Assembly: GCA_021325365.1 (NCBI GenBank)
Contig: JAJPHF010000137.1
Span: 1 to 12,545, forward strand
DNA: 12,545 nt
From: Pseudomonadota bacterium
Lineage (GTDB): Bacteria; Chloroflexota; UBA6077; JAJPHF01
Direction of reading: 5' to 3'
The position numbers and the translations under genes were made by a program. The first letter of the stretch is position 1, and the number at the start of each line of letters is the position of its first letter. The notes beneath the pieces are model-generated. The model saw only the letters and a program-made list of their open reading frames with translations, made no database searches and had not been told where the DNA came from. Below are positions 1 to 6,818 of the stretch, one piece after another.

Positions 1-483
1 CCGCCGGGGCGCGGGCGCATGGGCGCGCTGACCTGGGCGGACGTGGACTGGCTGCGCGCGACGACGCGGCTGCCGCTGATCGTGAAGGGCATCCAGGACC
101 CGGAGGACGCGCGCCTGGCCGCCGAGCACGGCGTCGCGGCGGTCCACCTGTCGAACCACGGCGGGCGGAACCTCGACTACTCGCCCGCCCCGATCGACAT
201 CCTCGCCGACTCGGTCGCGGCGGTGGCCGGCCGCGCCGAGGTGATCGTCGACGGCGGCTTCCAGCGCGGCACCGACGTGCTGAAGGCCCTGGCGCTCGGG
301 GCGCGGGCGGTGGTGATCGGCAAGGCAGCGGCCTGGGGCCTGGGCGCCGCCGGCGAGGAGGGGGTGGTGCGCACGCTGGAGCTGCTGGCGCTGGAGCTGT
401 GCATCGCGATGGCGAACACCGGCCAGGCCCGCGTCGCGGACGTCGGCCCCGCGCTGGTGCAGCGCGCGTGCCGGGCCGGGTAG
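1..483 (+). CDS. FMN-dependent alpha-hydroxy-acid oxidizing protein, C-terminal part (5' end cut by window)
   Basis: The reading frame is open from base 1, so the N-terminal half lies outside the window and 160 residues remain. It belongs to the glycolate oxidase / lactate monooxygenase / L-lactate dehydrogenase family, (beta/alpha)8-barrel enzymes that oxidise 2-hydroxy acids to 2-oxo acids with FMN. Fragment residues 25-31 (PLIVKGI) carry the FMN-contacting lysine. Residues 51-59 (SNHGGRNLD) hold the catalytic histidine (H53) and substrate-binding arginine (R56). Residues 82-108 hold the DGG, the R89/GTDVLKALALGA phosphate-binding region and the 'IGK' turn. The family usually has Gly-Arg at that last turn; here it is Gly-Lys, a conservative change. 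The exact hydroxy acid cannot be told from this part. The alpha/beta hydrolase follows on the same strand after a 202-bp gap with hairpins, so joint transcription is uncertain. Confidence 0.93.
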   Translation, partial: PPGRGRMGALTWADVDWLRATTRLPLIVKGIQDPEDARLAAEHGVAAVHLSNHGGRNLDYSPAPIDILADSVAAVAGRAEVIVDGGFQRGTDVLKALALGARAVVIGKAAAWGLGAAGEEGVVRTLELLALELCIAMANTGQARVADVGPALVQRACRAG

Positions 484-555
484 CGTGGGCTCGGCACCGC
501 GGCCCCCGCCCAACCAAAAGCGGCTTCGCAAGAGTGAGCCATCCGCGACCGGCCC

Positions 556-599
556 GGTCGTAGGGCAGGGGCTCGTCCCCTGCCGCCGGGTAACCCGGC
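556..599. repeat. Dispersed palindromic repeat, copy 1, plus adjoining hairpin
   Basis: Bases 564-571 (GGCAGGGG) and 577-584 (CCCCTGCC) form an 8-bp perfect stem around a 5-nt loop. Bases 556-587 recur exactly, in inverted orientation, at 6765-6796. A second small palindrome follows at once (585-591 with 593-599). It lies between two plus-strand genes and could act as a processing site or weak terminator, but it has no T-tract. The repetition suggests a REP- or MITE-like intergenic element. The rest of the 484-685 gap shows nothing else except the ribosome binding site of the next gene. Confidence 0.8.
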
Positions 600-685
600 A
601 GGCAGAATTGTCCCGGGAACGGCGATAGGCACCGCACGGTCGCGGCGTCCGCGAGAGCTGGACACGCGCTCCGGAGGAGGGCCCG

Positions 686-1516
686 ATGCGCGAAGGCACA
701 ACTGAGGTCGACGGGCTACAGATTCGGTATCTCGAGGAGGGGGAGGGGCCGGCGGTGTTGCTGCTGCACGGCGCCTCGCTGGGCTCGAGCGGCGACGTGT
801 ACGCGCGCAACCTGGGGCCGCTCGCGGCCGGCGGGGTGCGGGCAATCGCGCCCGACCGGCCGGGCTACGGCCGCTCCGGCGGCCCCGACGACCCGACGCT
901 GGCGGGGCACTTCCGCTTCGCGCTCGGCTTCCTCGACGCGCTGGGACTGGCGAGCGCCGTGATCGTCGGTCACTCGCAGCAGGGCAACACCGCCGCCACG
1001 CTGGCCCTGGACCAACCGGACCGCGTGCCGCGGGCGGTGATCCTCGGCACCGGCGGCCTGCTGCCGCCGGTGCCGGGCGACGACGCCGTGCCGGGCGCCG
1101 GCGAGACGCTGAGCGGCGAGCCGACCGTGGCGCAGACGCGCGCTCGGATGGAGGAGGACCTGTACGACCACGCGCTGATCACGCCCGAGGCGCTGGAGCT
1201 GCGCCACCGCATGAGCCTGGGTCCGGCCTTCCGCTACTATCAGCAGCGCGCGGCCGGACGGCCCGGCGGCGGGGCGGCGGGCGCGGGCGAGCCGCTGTGG
1301 CAACGGGTGGGCGCGAACCCGGAGCGCTTCCTGCTGCTCTACGGACGCCAGGACAAGCCGACGACGGCCGCCCGCTGCGAGCGGGCGCGCGAGCTGTTCC
1401 CCAACCTGCGCCTGGTCCTGTTCGACCGCTGCCGCCACCTGGTGCAGTGGGACCAGGCCGACGCGTTCGTGCGCCTGACGCTGGAGTTCGTGCGCGAGGC
1501 GGTGCCGGCGTCCTGA
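686..1516 (+). CDS. Alpha/beta-fold hydrolase (meta-cleavage-product-hydrolase-like)
   Basis: A 276-residue cytoplasmic alpha/beta hydrolase with a complete predicted catalytic triad. Residues 28-29 (HG) mark the oxyanion-hole region, and the nucleophile elbow is GHSQQG at 95-100 with Ser97. Asp223 follows strand 'FLLLYGRQD', and His251 lies in 'CRHLVQWDQADAF'. Length and layout match carbon-carbon bond hydrolases of aromatic breakdown (MhpC/BphD type), but also epoxide hydrolases, haloperoxidases and esterases, so the specific reaction is inference. The start is set by a strong ribosome binding site, GGAGGAGG at 673-680, five bases before the ATG. The cap region (about 135-205) has a Gly/Ala-rich stretch near 190-202 that looks like a flexible insert. 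The gene converges on the HpaB-family gene, with a shared hairpin between them. Its neighbours (hydroxylase and dioxygenase homologues) fit a ring-cleavage pathway role. Confidence 0.92.
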   Translation: MREGTTEVDGLQIRYLEEGEGPAVLLLHGASLGSSGDVYARNLGPLAAGGVRAIAPDRPGYGRSGGPDDPTLAGHFRFALGFLDALGLASAVIVGHSQQGNTAATLALDQPDRVPRAVILGTGGLLPPVPGDDAVPGAGETLSGEPTVAQTRARMEEDLYDHALITPEALELRHRMSLGPAFRYYQQRAAGRPGGGAAGAGEPLWQRVGANPERFLLLYGRQDKPTTAARCERARELFPNLRLVLFDRCRHLVQWDQADAFVRLTLEFVREAVPAS

Positions 1517-1529
1517 GCCCCGCGGTGCG

Positions 1530-1564
1530 GCCAGCCGCGCGGCTCGGCTATCCGCGCGGCTGGC
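1530..1564. terminator. Bidirectional terminator-like hairpin between convergent genes
   Basis: Bases 1530-1542 (GCCAGCCGCGCGG) pair perfectly with 1552-1564 around a 9-nt loop. The 13-bp stem lies 14 bases after the stop of the plus-strand hydrolase and contains the last codons and stop (1548-1550) of the minus-strand HpaB-family gene. Neither side has a T-tract, so intrinsic termination is only probable. Its position between convergent genes is the main support. Confidence 0.6.
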
Positions 1565-3080
1565 CCGTTGGCGCGGCGGGCTGAGATGCGGCGGCGCCGT
1601 CGGGCGTGGGCGTGGAGGCGGAGGCTGTGCGCAGGTCGTAGCTGGCGAGGCACTGGTCGACCAGGCGCTCCGCGTCGGCCCAGTCGAACGAGCGGTACTC
1701 ACGGCCCTTGATCGCGTTCGGCTCGCCCGCGTAGAACATCTCGTATTGCAAGTGCCGCGAGCCGAACTCCGAGCCCACCAGGTCCCAGAGCAGCTTCAGC
1801 AGCTTCACGCGCTCCTCGCCGCCGGCCTCCGGCCAGCGCACGTAGCGGTTCACGTCCGCCGCCGTCTCGGGCACGAGCAGGTCCTGGGCCGACGAGGGCA
1901 GCTGGATCACGCTGCCGCCCATCATGCCGCGCACCTGGACCATGATCTCGGGGTACATCGCCTGCTGCAGCACCTGGCTAGCATAGAGGAAGGCGTCGTA
2001 GGGCCGCATCACACCGAACTGGTCCAGGCTCGCCTGCGCCTCGGCGGCCATGATGAGCCCCTCCACTAGCGACACTTTGGTCGCCAGGTCGCCGAGGTGA
2101 GCCACCACGTCGGGCCGCGCGATCACGCCGTTGCGCTCGCTGATGCGCCGCACCAGGCCCGCCAGGAACTGGAGCTTCGCCCAGGAGCGGATGTGCGCCT
2201 GCGTGTTGCCCAGCACGTGCGCCGAGGTCACGCCGAACTGCCCGGCCGTTAGCTCCAGGTTCTTGTAGACGAAGACGTGCTCCCACGGCACGAACACGTC
2301 GTCGAGGACGACGAGCGCGTCCATCTCGTCGAAGCGCGTCGAGAGCGGGTAGTCGAAGACGCTCGTGGGGCCGAGGGCGTAGGGCCGCCGGCAGTACATC
2401 TTCAGGCCGGGCGCGTCGAGGGGGACGACCGCCGAGAAGGCGTAGTCCTCGTCGCCCGGCCGCAGCGGCAGGATCACCGTCACCAGCACCCAGTCGGAGA
2501 TCACGCCGCCCGTGGCAAGCATCTGCGCGCCGCGCAGCACGATGCCGCCGTCGCGCTCGCCCGCCACGCCGGCGTACAGGTACGGCTCCGGCTGCTGGTG
2601 GGCGGGCTTCGCGCGGTCGACGCTCGGCTGGACGATGGCGTAGCTGAGGTACAGGTCCTCATCGCAGGCTTTGGCGTAGAAGCGGGCCATGTTGTCGGCG
2701 AACTGCTGCCCGCCGCGCGCGAAGAAGTCGAGCGCGCCCGCGAAGCCGGCGAAGAACGAGGCCACGTGGTCGGGCGACCGGCCGAGCAGGCCGTAGGAGA
2801 CGTCGGCCGTGCGCTTGATCGCGACGCGGCGCGCAGCCAGGTCTTCGCGCGTGCGGGGGATAAGCCAGCTCTTGTTCACGGGCCGGCCGTCGCGCGGCGA
2901 GGGGAAGGTCATCTCGTCGCGGTTCGCGGGGTCGTTCGCCATGTCGTAGAGCGCCGCCACCGAGCGCGCCGCCTCGGCAAACGCCGGATGGGTGGTCACG
3001 TCGGCCACCCGCTCACCGTTGAGGTAGACGGTGCGATCGTTGCGAAGGCCCGCCAGGTAGTCGGCGCCGCTGCGCGTCAT
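1548..3080 (-). CDS. HpaB-family FADH2-dependent monooxygenase (4-hydroxyphenylacetate 3-hydroxylase-like)
   Basis: A 510-residue protein covering the whole HpaB fold: the N-terminal domain starts at 'SGADYLAGLRNDRTVYLNGE' (4-23), the acyl-CoA-dehydrogenase-like middle is around 150-290, and the C-terminal helical domain ends near 'HLQYEMFYAGEP'. Family members are the oxygenase half of two-component flavin systems that hydroxylate phenols; the partner reductase (HpaC) is not in the window. The substrate loop reads GRSPDH (100-105) where 4-hydroxyphenylacetate hydroxylases, as I recall them, have GRSPDY. The following 'DLYLSY' has Tyr147 where they have His. The substrate is therefore probably a different phenol. 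No cysteine cluster like that of 4-hydroxybutyryl-CoA dehydratase is seen. The last ~25 residues are a low-complexity Ala/Pro/Thr tail, possibly disordered. The start is supported by GGGAGGAG just upstream (about 3087-3094). Confidence 0.92.
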   Translation of the reverse strand: MTRSGADYLAGLRNDRTVYLNGERVADVTTHPAFAEAARSVAALYDMANDPANRDEMTFPSPRDGRPVNKSWLIPRTREDLAARRVAIKRTADVSYGLLGRSPDHVASFFAGFAGALDFFARGGQQFADNMARFYAKACDEDLYLSYAIVQPSVDRAKPAHQQPEPYLYAGVAGERDGGIVLRGAQMLATGGVISDWVLVTVILPLRPGDEDYAFSAVVPLDAPGLKMYCRRPYALGPTSVFDYPLSTRFDEMDALVVLDDVFVPWEHVFVYKNLELTAGQFGVTSAHVLGNTQAHIRSWAKLQFLAGLVRRISERNGVIARPDVVAHLGDLATKVSLVEGLIMAAEAQASLDQFGVMRPYDAFLYASQVLQQAMYPEIMVQVRGMMGGSVIQLPSSAQDLLVPETAADVNRYVRWPEAGGEERVKLLKLLWDLVGSEFGSRHLQYEMFYAGEPNAIKGREYRSFDWADAERLVDQCLASYDLRTASASTPTPDGAAASQPAAPTGQPRG

Positions 3081-3138
3081 GCTCGCTCCTCCCGCGTGGT
3101 CCGGCTTGCGCCAGGGCGCCGGTTGATCCCGCCCCTCG

Positions 3139-3144
3139 GTTGTA
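3139..3144 (-). promoter_or_regulatory. Possible -10 element for the HpaB-family gene
   Basis: Read on the minus strand, this is TACAAC preceded by TGC, an extended -10-like arrangement (TGnTACAAC). It would give a leader of about 50 bases before the ATG. No convincing -35 box is seen. A similar GCTACACT stands upstream of the amidohydrolase (8689-8696). Weak evidence. Confidence 0.2.
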
Positions 3145-3268
3145 GCACACCGCGCACCATCCGTGGGGTCCGGCGGCCGGTCCGAGCGCTCGCGCCGTGC
3201 GGCGCGCGGCGCGCGCAGTACGGCATGCGCTGCCGCCGCCTGGCCCGGATCATGGACGCTGCCGGCGC

Positions 3269-3371
3269 ATGTCGCGCCCGCCTGAGATTCCGTGTCGAGC
3301 CGACGTGCAGGACCAGCAGTACCCCTCCCCCGGCGGGCGAATGTCGCGCCCGCCTGAGATTCCGTGTCGAG
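3269..3371. repeat. Pair of 31-bp direct repeats
   Basis: Bases 3269-3299 and 3341-3371 are identical; each begins ATGTCGCGCCCGCCTGAGAT and ends CCGTGTCGAG. The period is 72 bases, with a 41-base unrelated spacer. In the second copy the first half forms the 3' arm of a hairpin (GGCGGGCG 3332-3339 with CGCCCGCC 3347-3354); in the first copy the matching arm is imperfect. The hairpin-bearing intergenic repeat is likely a REP-like element. Two copies without cas genes do not make a CRISPR array. Confidence 0.8.
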
Positions 3372-3491
3372 GGCGCCGGGCTGCGGCCTGCGGGCCGCGG
3401 GCGGCCACGAGAGCCGCCCTTACGACACCCGACTGCTTCCCGGCGGATTCGCCAGCGGGCACTGACGATTCATGACGGCTGGGCGGCTCGC

Positions 3492-3567
3492 GTAGGGTAG
3501 GGGCTCGTCGCCGGCCGCCGGCCATCAAAGCTGGTGCTGGGCGGCGGGGGACGAGCCCCTACCCTAC
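3492..3567. repeat. Large inverted repeat, variant of the dispersed palindrome, downstream of cupin gene
   Basis: GTAGGGTAGGGGCTCGTC at 3492-3509 is exactly inverted at 3550-3567, leaving a 40-base centre. The arms match the dispersed 556-587 element except that GGGCAGGGG is GGGTAGGGG here. This suggests two head-to-head half copies. The inverted repeat begins 55 bases past the stop of the minus-strand cupin gene, so in RNA it would form an 18-bp stem that could end or protect that transcript. There is no T-tract. Confidence 0.75.
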
Positions 3568-3621
3568 CTCTCGTTCCACCGGTAGATTGTTCGGCCAGCA
3601 GGCGGGCAGCGCCCGGTGCCG

Positions 3622-4212
3622 TCAGGCGGTCGGGGCGCCGGCCGGGGCGGCGGACGGCTCGACGGTGGCGGCGCGGATCGCCGCCGCGATCTCGGGCCAG
3701 CGGATGCCCGTCAGGTCGACCGGCGGATGCTCGGCGCCGCAGCGGCCGCAGCGCCGGCGGGCGGCGTCGGCGTTGAACGCCTGGCAGATGCGCCAGTAGG
3801 CGTCCTGCGGCAGCTCGTCGGCGGTGTCCCATTCCTCGCGCGCCACCTCGGCGCCGCAGCTCGGGCAGTACCACGCCACGCCCTCCAGGCCGGGCGCCTT
3901 GGCCTTGTAGCGGAGCTGCACCGCCTCGCCGCGCGGCGTGATCTGGTGCGGCGTGCCGGCGGGCACGTAGACGTAGTCGCCCGGCTCCAGCGTGAAGTAG
4001 CGCACGGGGCCATCGGCAAAGGCGACCACCGCCTGGCCCGACACCTGGGCGAGCACCGTGTCGCGCTCGCAGATCAGGTAGAACGGTTGGGGGCGGTCGT
4101 TGCGGCTGAGATGAAGCTGCGGCTCCACGTCGGGCGGCAGGATGGGAAACTCGTCGTACGGCCCCGCCTCGCGCGCGTCCTCGAAGATGTTGGCCTGGCG
4201 CTTGCGTCGCAT
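3622..4212 (-). CDS. Cupin / zinc-ribbon protein, 3-hydroxyanthranilate 3,4-dioxygenase-like (degenerate first motif)
   Basis: A 196-residue protein with a cupin domain (about 30-105) and a rubredoxin-like C-terminal metal site. The second cupin motif is clear, 'LEPGDYVYVPAGTPH' with His89, followed by 'EGVAWYCPSCG' and 'RRRCGRCGAEHP'. Cys116/119 and Cys155/158 match the second iron site of bacterial 3-hydroxyanthranilate 3,4-dioxygenase (3-HAO), which opens the ring of 3-hydroxyanthranilate in the cytoplasm. The 3-HAO first motif, His-X5-Glu, is not intact: the region reads 'LHLSRNDRPQPFYL', and Gln42 appears to stand at the Glu position. Catalysis in the usual way is therefore doubtful. It follows its paralogue by 10 bases; GGGAGG overlaps the upstream stop (4218-4225) and serves as ribosome binding site, which indicates translational coupling. 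The C-terminal ~20 residues are an Ala/Pro tail. Confidence 0.85.
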   Translation of the reverse strand: MRRKRQANIFEDAREAGPYDEFPILPPDVEPQLHLSRNDRPQPFYLICERDTVLAQVSGQAVVAFADGPVRYFTLEPGDYVYVPAGTPHQITPRGEAVQLRYKAKAPGLEGVAWYCPSCGAEVAREEWDTADELPQDAYWRICQAFNADAARRRCGRCGAEHPPVDLTGIRWPEIAAAIRAATVEPSAAPAGAPTA

Positions 4213-4222
4213 GGCGGCCTCC

Positions 4223-4942
4223 CTAGCGATCCGCGCGCGCCGCCGCGTCCAGCAGGCGACGGGCCGCGTTCACGGTGCGGCTGTTGCGCGCGTGCGTGCT
4301 CCAGCCCCACTGTTCCAGCGGGAACGGCGGGTTCACCGTGCCGCACTTCGGGCAGGTGCGGGCCGCCTCGCTGGCGTTGTACGCCTCGGCGGCCTCGGCG
4401 CTGCCGACGATCGTGGGCAGCGCGGGGTAGGGCTCGGTGTCGGCCGCGCGCTCGGCCTTCGGCGGCGGCGTGGCGTCGTACTCGTGGTGGATCAGCGTCT
4501 CGTGGCACCGCTCGCAGCGGAACTGCACCGCCTCGCGCTGCGGCCCGCTCTCGGCCTGGCGCTGGGTGATGACCGTCACCGAGAAGCTGTCGGGATCGTT
4601 CGGGTCGCGCAGGTGTGGCTTGACGCCGTGGTGGTTGGCCAGGCAGCGGATAAGGCCCGCGCCGCGCGGCCCGCCGTCAGAGGCCCAGACGATCGTGACC
4701 TCGTCGACGTCGTTGTAGTGGAAGAAGTGGCCAAACTCGGCGTGGCCGCCGCCGAAGTCGGCGAAGCCCTCGCCCGCGCCGCCGCGCATCAGCGACGCCG
4801 CAGGCACGATGGCGCCGCGGTCGAAGTAGGGGAACAACGGCACGAGCTGCGTGTTGCTCGCCTGCATCTTGTCGAACACGTTCGCCTTGAGCGGCACCTT
4901 GTCGTCCGTGGGCGGGGGAATCCGTCGCTTGGCCTCGCTCAT
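4223..4942 (-). CDS. Cupin / zinc-ribbon protein, 3-hydroxyanthranilate 3,4-dioxygenase-like (intact first motif)
   Basis: 239 residues from the ATG at 4942. GAAAGGAG, about eight bases upstream, supports this start over an in-frame TTG at 4960 that lies inside that site. Residues 72-84 read 'HFFHYNDVDEVTI'; His75-X5-Glu81 matches the spacing of the His and Glu metal ligands of 3-HAO. The usual second motif (G-D-x-x-x-x-P-x-x-x-x-H) is not recognisable; His104, His105 or His110 in 'ANHHGVKPHLRDP' may supply the third ligand. A C-terminal metal ribbon has Cys143/146 ('RCERCHE') and Cys197/200 ('TCPKCGTVNPP'), separated by a longer loop than in its downstream paralogue. The two proteins share architecture and are coupled, so they may form a hetero-oligomer, or one may be the catalytic subunit. 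The product is called by architecture; substrate unknown. Confidence 0.82.
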   Translation of the reverse strand: MSEAKRRIPPPTDDKVPLKANVFDKMQASNTQLVPLFPYFDRGAIVPAASLMRGGAGEGFADFGGGHAEFGHFFHYNDVDEVTIVWASDGGPRGAGLIRCLANHHGVKPHLRDPNDPDSFSVTVITQRQAESGPQREAVQFRCERCHETLIHHEYDATPPPKAERAADTEPYPALPTIVGSAEAAEAYNASEAARTCPKCGTVNPPFPLEQWGWSTHARNSRTVNAARRLLDAAARADR

Positions 4943-4962
4943 CGCGCTCGCTCCTTTCAAGC

Positions 4963-5034
4963 CCGAGCGTCCCGCTCGGCGGCGGCGACCAGACCCGCTG
5001 GACGCCTCGGCTCCGCGCGGGACGCTGGCGGGTC
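4963..5034. terminator. Paired hairpins between the solute-binding protein and cupin genes
   Basis: CCGAGCG (4963-4969) pairs with CGCTCGG (4973-4979) around a 3-nt loop. GACCCGC (4992-4998) pairs with GCGGGTC (5028-5034), which overlaps the stop of the minus-strand solute-binding protein gene. An alternative pairing, 4966-4974 with 5018-5026, would exclude both. These may reduce read-through or stabilise RNA ends. There is no T-tract, so terminator is only one reading. Confidence 0.35.
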
Positions 5035-6652
5035 AGCGCTTCGGCTGCACGTCCCAGGCGAAGATCATCTCGTTCATGCGCGGCGCGAACTCCACGCGGC
5101 TGCTCGCGGCGTAGATGTCCTGGTACTGGTATAGGAATACCACGGGCACCTGCTCGACGATCTTCGCCTGCGCGTCGTGGAGCAGGCCCGCCCGCTTGGC
5201 GGGGTCCAGCTCGCGCGCCTGCGCCGCCAGCAGCCGGTCGACCTCGGGATCGGAGAAGTTGATGCGCTTCGTGACGCCGGTGCGGAAGTACTGTTGCAGG
5301 TACTCGCTCGGGTCGGTCACGTCGCCGCGCCCGACGTAGTAGGCCGCGTACTCGCCGCGCCCGAACTGCGCCATGTAGGTGGCGAACTCGGGCAATTGCA
5401 GCTTGGCGCGGATGCCCACCTGGTTCAGCATGTTCACTATCGCCGTGGCGATCTCTTTGTCCTTCGGGAAGCGGTTGACCGTCGTGTAGAAGTCCACGTC
5501 GAAGCCGTCCGGGTAGCCCGCTTGGGCCAGGAGCTGCTTGGCCTTGGCGGGGTCGTAGTCGTAGCGCGGGCCGAGGTCGGGGGCGTAGCCGACCATGCCC
5601 GGCCCGAGCGGCCCGTCGAGGCGGTAGGCGTGGTCCTGCAGGATGCCGTGGATCAGCGCGTCCTTGTCGATCGCGTGAGCGATCGCCTGGCGCACGGGCA
5701 GGCTCTTCAGCGGCTCGATGATCGGGTTGAGCGCCACGAACATGATGCGGCTGCCGCGCACGCCGACGGCGCTCGCCCGCCCGGAGCCGTTCACCCGGTC
5801 GATCGCCTGGATCGGCAGGTTGGCGATGACGTCGACCTCGCCGTTGAGCAGCGCGTTCACGCGCGCCTCGTCCTCGGGGATGCTGCGGAAGACGACCTCA
5901 TCCCAGACGGGCTTCGGCGTGCCCCAGTAGTTCGGGTTCTTCGTCACCACCAGCCGCTGGCCGGGCACGTACTCCTTGAACATGTAGGGGCCCGTGCCGA
6001 GCGGCTGCTTGACGGCCGCCTCGGGGCCCAGACGGTCGTATTGCGCCTTGCTGAGAATGATGCTGGTGTCGGCGCGCGACAGGAACGTGGCGTCCGGCTC
6101 CTTCGTCGTGATGCGCACGGTGTACGGGTCGACGGCCTCGATGGACTGCATGCCGCTCAGCGCCGACGCCTGCTTGCTGTCCTTGTCCTCGATGCGCCGA
6201 TGGTAGGAGAACACCACGTCGTCGGCCGTGAGCGGCGTGCCGTCGTGGAACTGCACCCCCTGGCGCAGCTTGAACTCCCAGGTGGTCGGGGTGGGCGTGG
6301 ACCAGCTCTCGGCCAGCAGCGGCGCCCAGCTGCCCGCCTGCTCGTCGTAGCGCACGAGCGTGTCGAAGATGTGGAACCAGCGGGCGTACTCGGTGCTGCC
6401 CGTGTGGGCGAACGGGTCGGGCGCCCCGGTGATGTCCACGGTGTAGCCGATGGTCAGGCGGCTCGGGCCGGCACTCGCTGGCGCCGCGGCGGGCGCGTCG
6501 GGCGCCGGGGCTGCCCCGCTGGCGCCCGCGGCCGGCGCGGGGCGTGGCGCCGGGGCGCAGGCGGCCAGCAGCGCGCCGAGGGCCACGAGCGCGGCCAGCG
6601 CGCGGCCGGCGGCGGGGCGGCGGCGTGGTTGCGCGCCGCGCGAGTCGTTCAT
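5033..6652 (-). CDS. ABC transporter family 5 solute-binding lipoprotein (peptide/nickel/opine type)
   Basis: 539 residues from the ATG at 6652, chosen because GAAGGGAG stands just upstream and the protein then begins with a proper export signal; the open frame runs further upstream but without a signal. The Arg-rich n-region (9-17) and hydrophobic segment (19-31) end in a lipobox, LAAC, with Cys32 as lipidation site. An Ala/Pro-rich linker (33-63) follows, then the family 5 binding domain from 'RLTIGYTVD' (65). Typical landmarks are 'AESWSTPTPTTWEFKLRQGV', 'FHDGTPLTADDVVFSYHRR' (135-153), 'GTGPYMFKEYVPGQRLVVTK' and 'NPNYWG'. The protein would be anchored outside the membrane and deliver a solute to permeases not found in this window. 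Ligands in this family range from oligopeptides to nickel and opines and cannot be assigned here. It lies between the amidohydrolase and the cupin pair on the same strand, which suggests uptake for that pathway. Confidence 0.94.
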   Translation of the reverse strand: MNDSRGAQPRRRPAAGRALAALVALGALLAACAPAPRPAPAAGASGAAPAPDAPAAAPASAGPSRLTIGYTVDITGAPDPFAHTGSTEYARWFHIFDTLVRYDEQAGSWAPLLAESWSTPTPTTWEFKLRQGVQFHDGTPLTADDVVFSYHRRIEDKDSKQASALSGMQSIEAVDPYTVRITTKEPDATFLSRADTSIILSKAQYDRLGPEAAVKQPLGTGPYMFKEYVPGQRLVVTKNPNYWGTPKPVWDEVVFRSIPEDEARVNALLNGEVDVIANLPIQAIDRVNGSGRASAVGVRGSRIMFVALNPIIEPLKSLPVRQAIAHAIDKDALIHGILQDHAYRLDGPLGPGMVGYAPDLGPRYDYDPAKAKQLLAQAGYPDGFDVDFYTTVNRFPKDKEIATAIVNMLNQVGIRAKLQLPEFATYMAQFGRGEYAAYYVGRGDVTDPSEYLQQYFRTGVTKRINFSDPEVDRLLAAQARELDPAKRAGLLHDAQAKIVEQVPVVFLYQYQDIYAASSRVEFAPRMNEMIFAWDVQPKR

Positions 6653-6764
6653 CCGTGCTCCCTTCGGTAAAGGCTGCGATTCAGCAGAGGTCAGGTCCGC
6701 GCCGCAGGGGCGTGGCCCCATCAGTATTCCGCGCCCCGTATGGCCTCGTGAGCGGCAGACGCCG

Positions 6765-6796
6765 GGCGGCAGGGGACGAGCCCCTGCCCTACGACC
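6765..6796. repeat. Dispersed palindromic repeat, copy 2 (inverted)
   Basis: This 32-bp segment is the exact reverse complement of 556-587. GGCAGGGG (6768-6775) pairs with CCCCTGCC (6781-6788) around ACGAG. It stands 22 bases past the stop of the minus-strand amidohydrolase and about 110 bases before the solute-binding protein gene, so on that transcript it would form a stable stem between the two. The rest of this 166-bp gap holds a short GGGGC/GCCCC palindrome near 6708-6720 and the ribosome binding site of the next gene. Confidence 0.82.
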
Positions 6797-6818
6797 TCGC
6801 GCCGCGCGCGGGGCGTCG

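Larger units (their letters stand above)
3081..3621. other. 541-bp non-coding interval rich in repeats and hairpins
   Basis: I see no credible gene here. Open frames in this stretch show no domain, and their Arg/Pro/Ala-rich translations simply follow the base composition. From left to right it holds the leader and possible promoter of the HpaB-family gene, a GC palindrome-rich stretch (about 3185-3240), a 31-bp direct repeat pair (3269-3371), tandem small hairpins (3383-3398; 3399-3405 with 3413-3419), and a large inverted repeat (3492-3567) just past the stop of the upstream minus-strand cupin gene. The interval probably separates two minus-strand transcription units. Confidence 0.6.

Noticed and set aside
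3269..3371. Two-repeat mini-CRISPR
   Set aside because: Only two repeats and one spacer, no cas genes, and the repeat joins a hairpin in one copy only. A REP-like repeat fits better.
3197..3475. 92-residue plus-strand frame with an internal repeat
   Set aside because: The internal repeat merely reflects the 31-bp DNA repeat. There is no ribosome binding site, domain or normal composition.
2277..3500. Long plus-strand open frame opposite the HpaB-family gene
   Set aside because: No family motif, Arg/Val/His-rich shadow composition, and it runs through the repeat-rich intergenic DNA.
4943..4960. TTG start six codons upstream of the first cupin gene
   Set aside because: The TTG overlaps the GAAAGGAG that serves the ATG at 4942.
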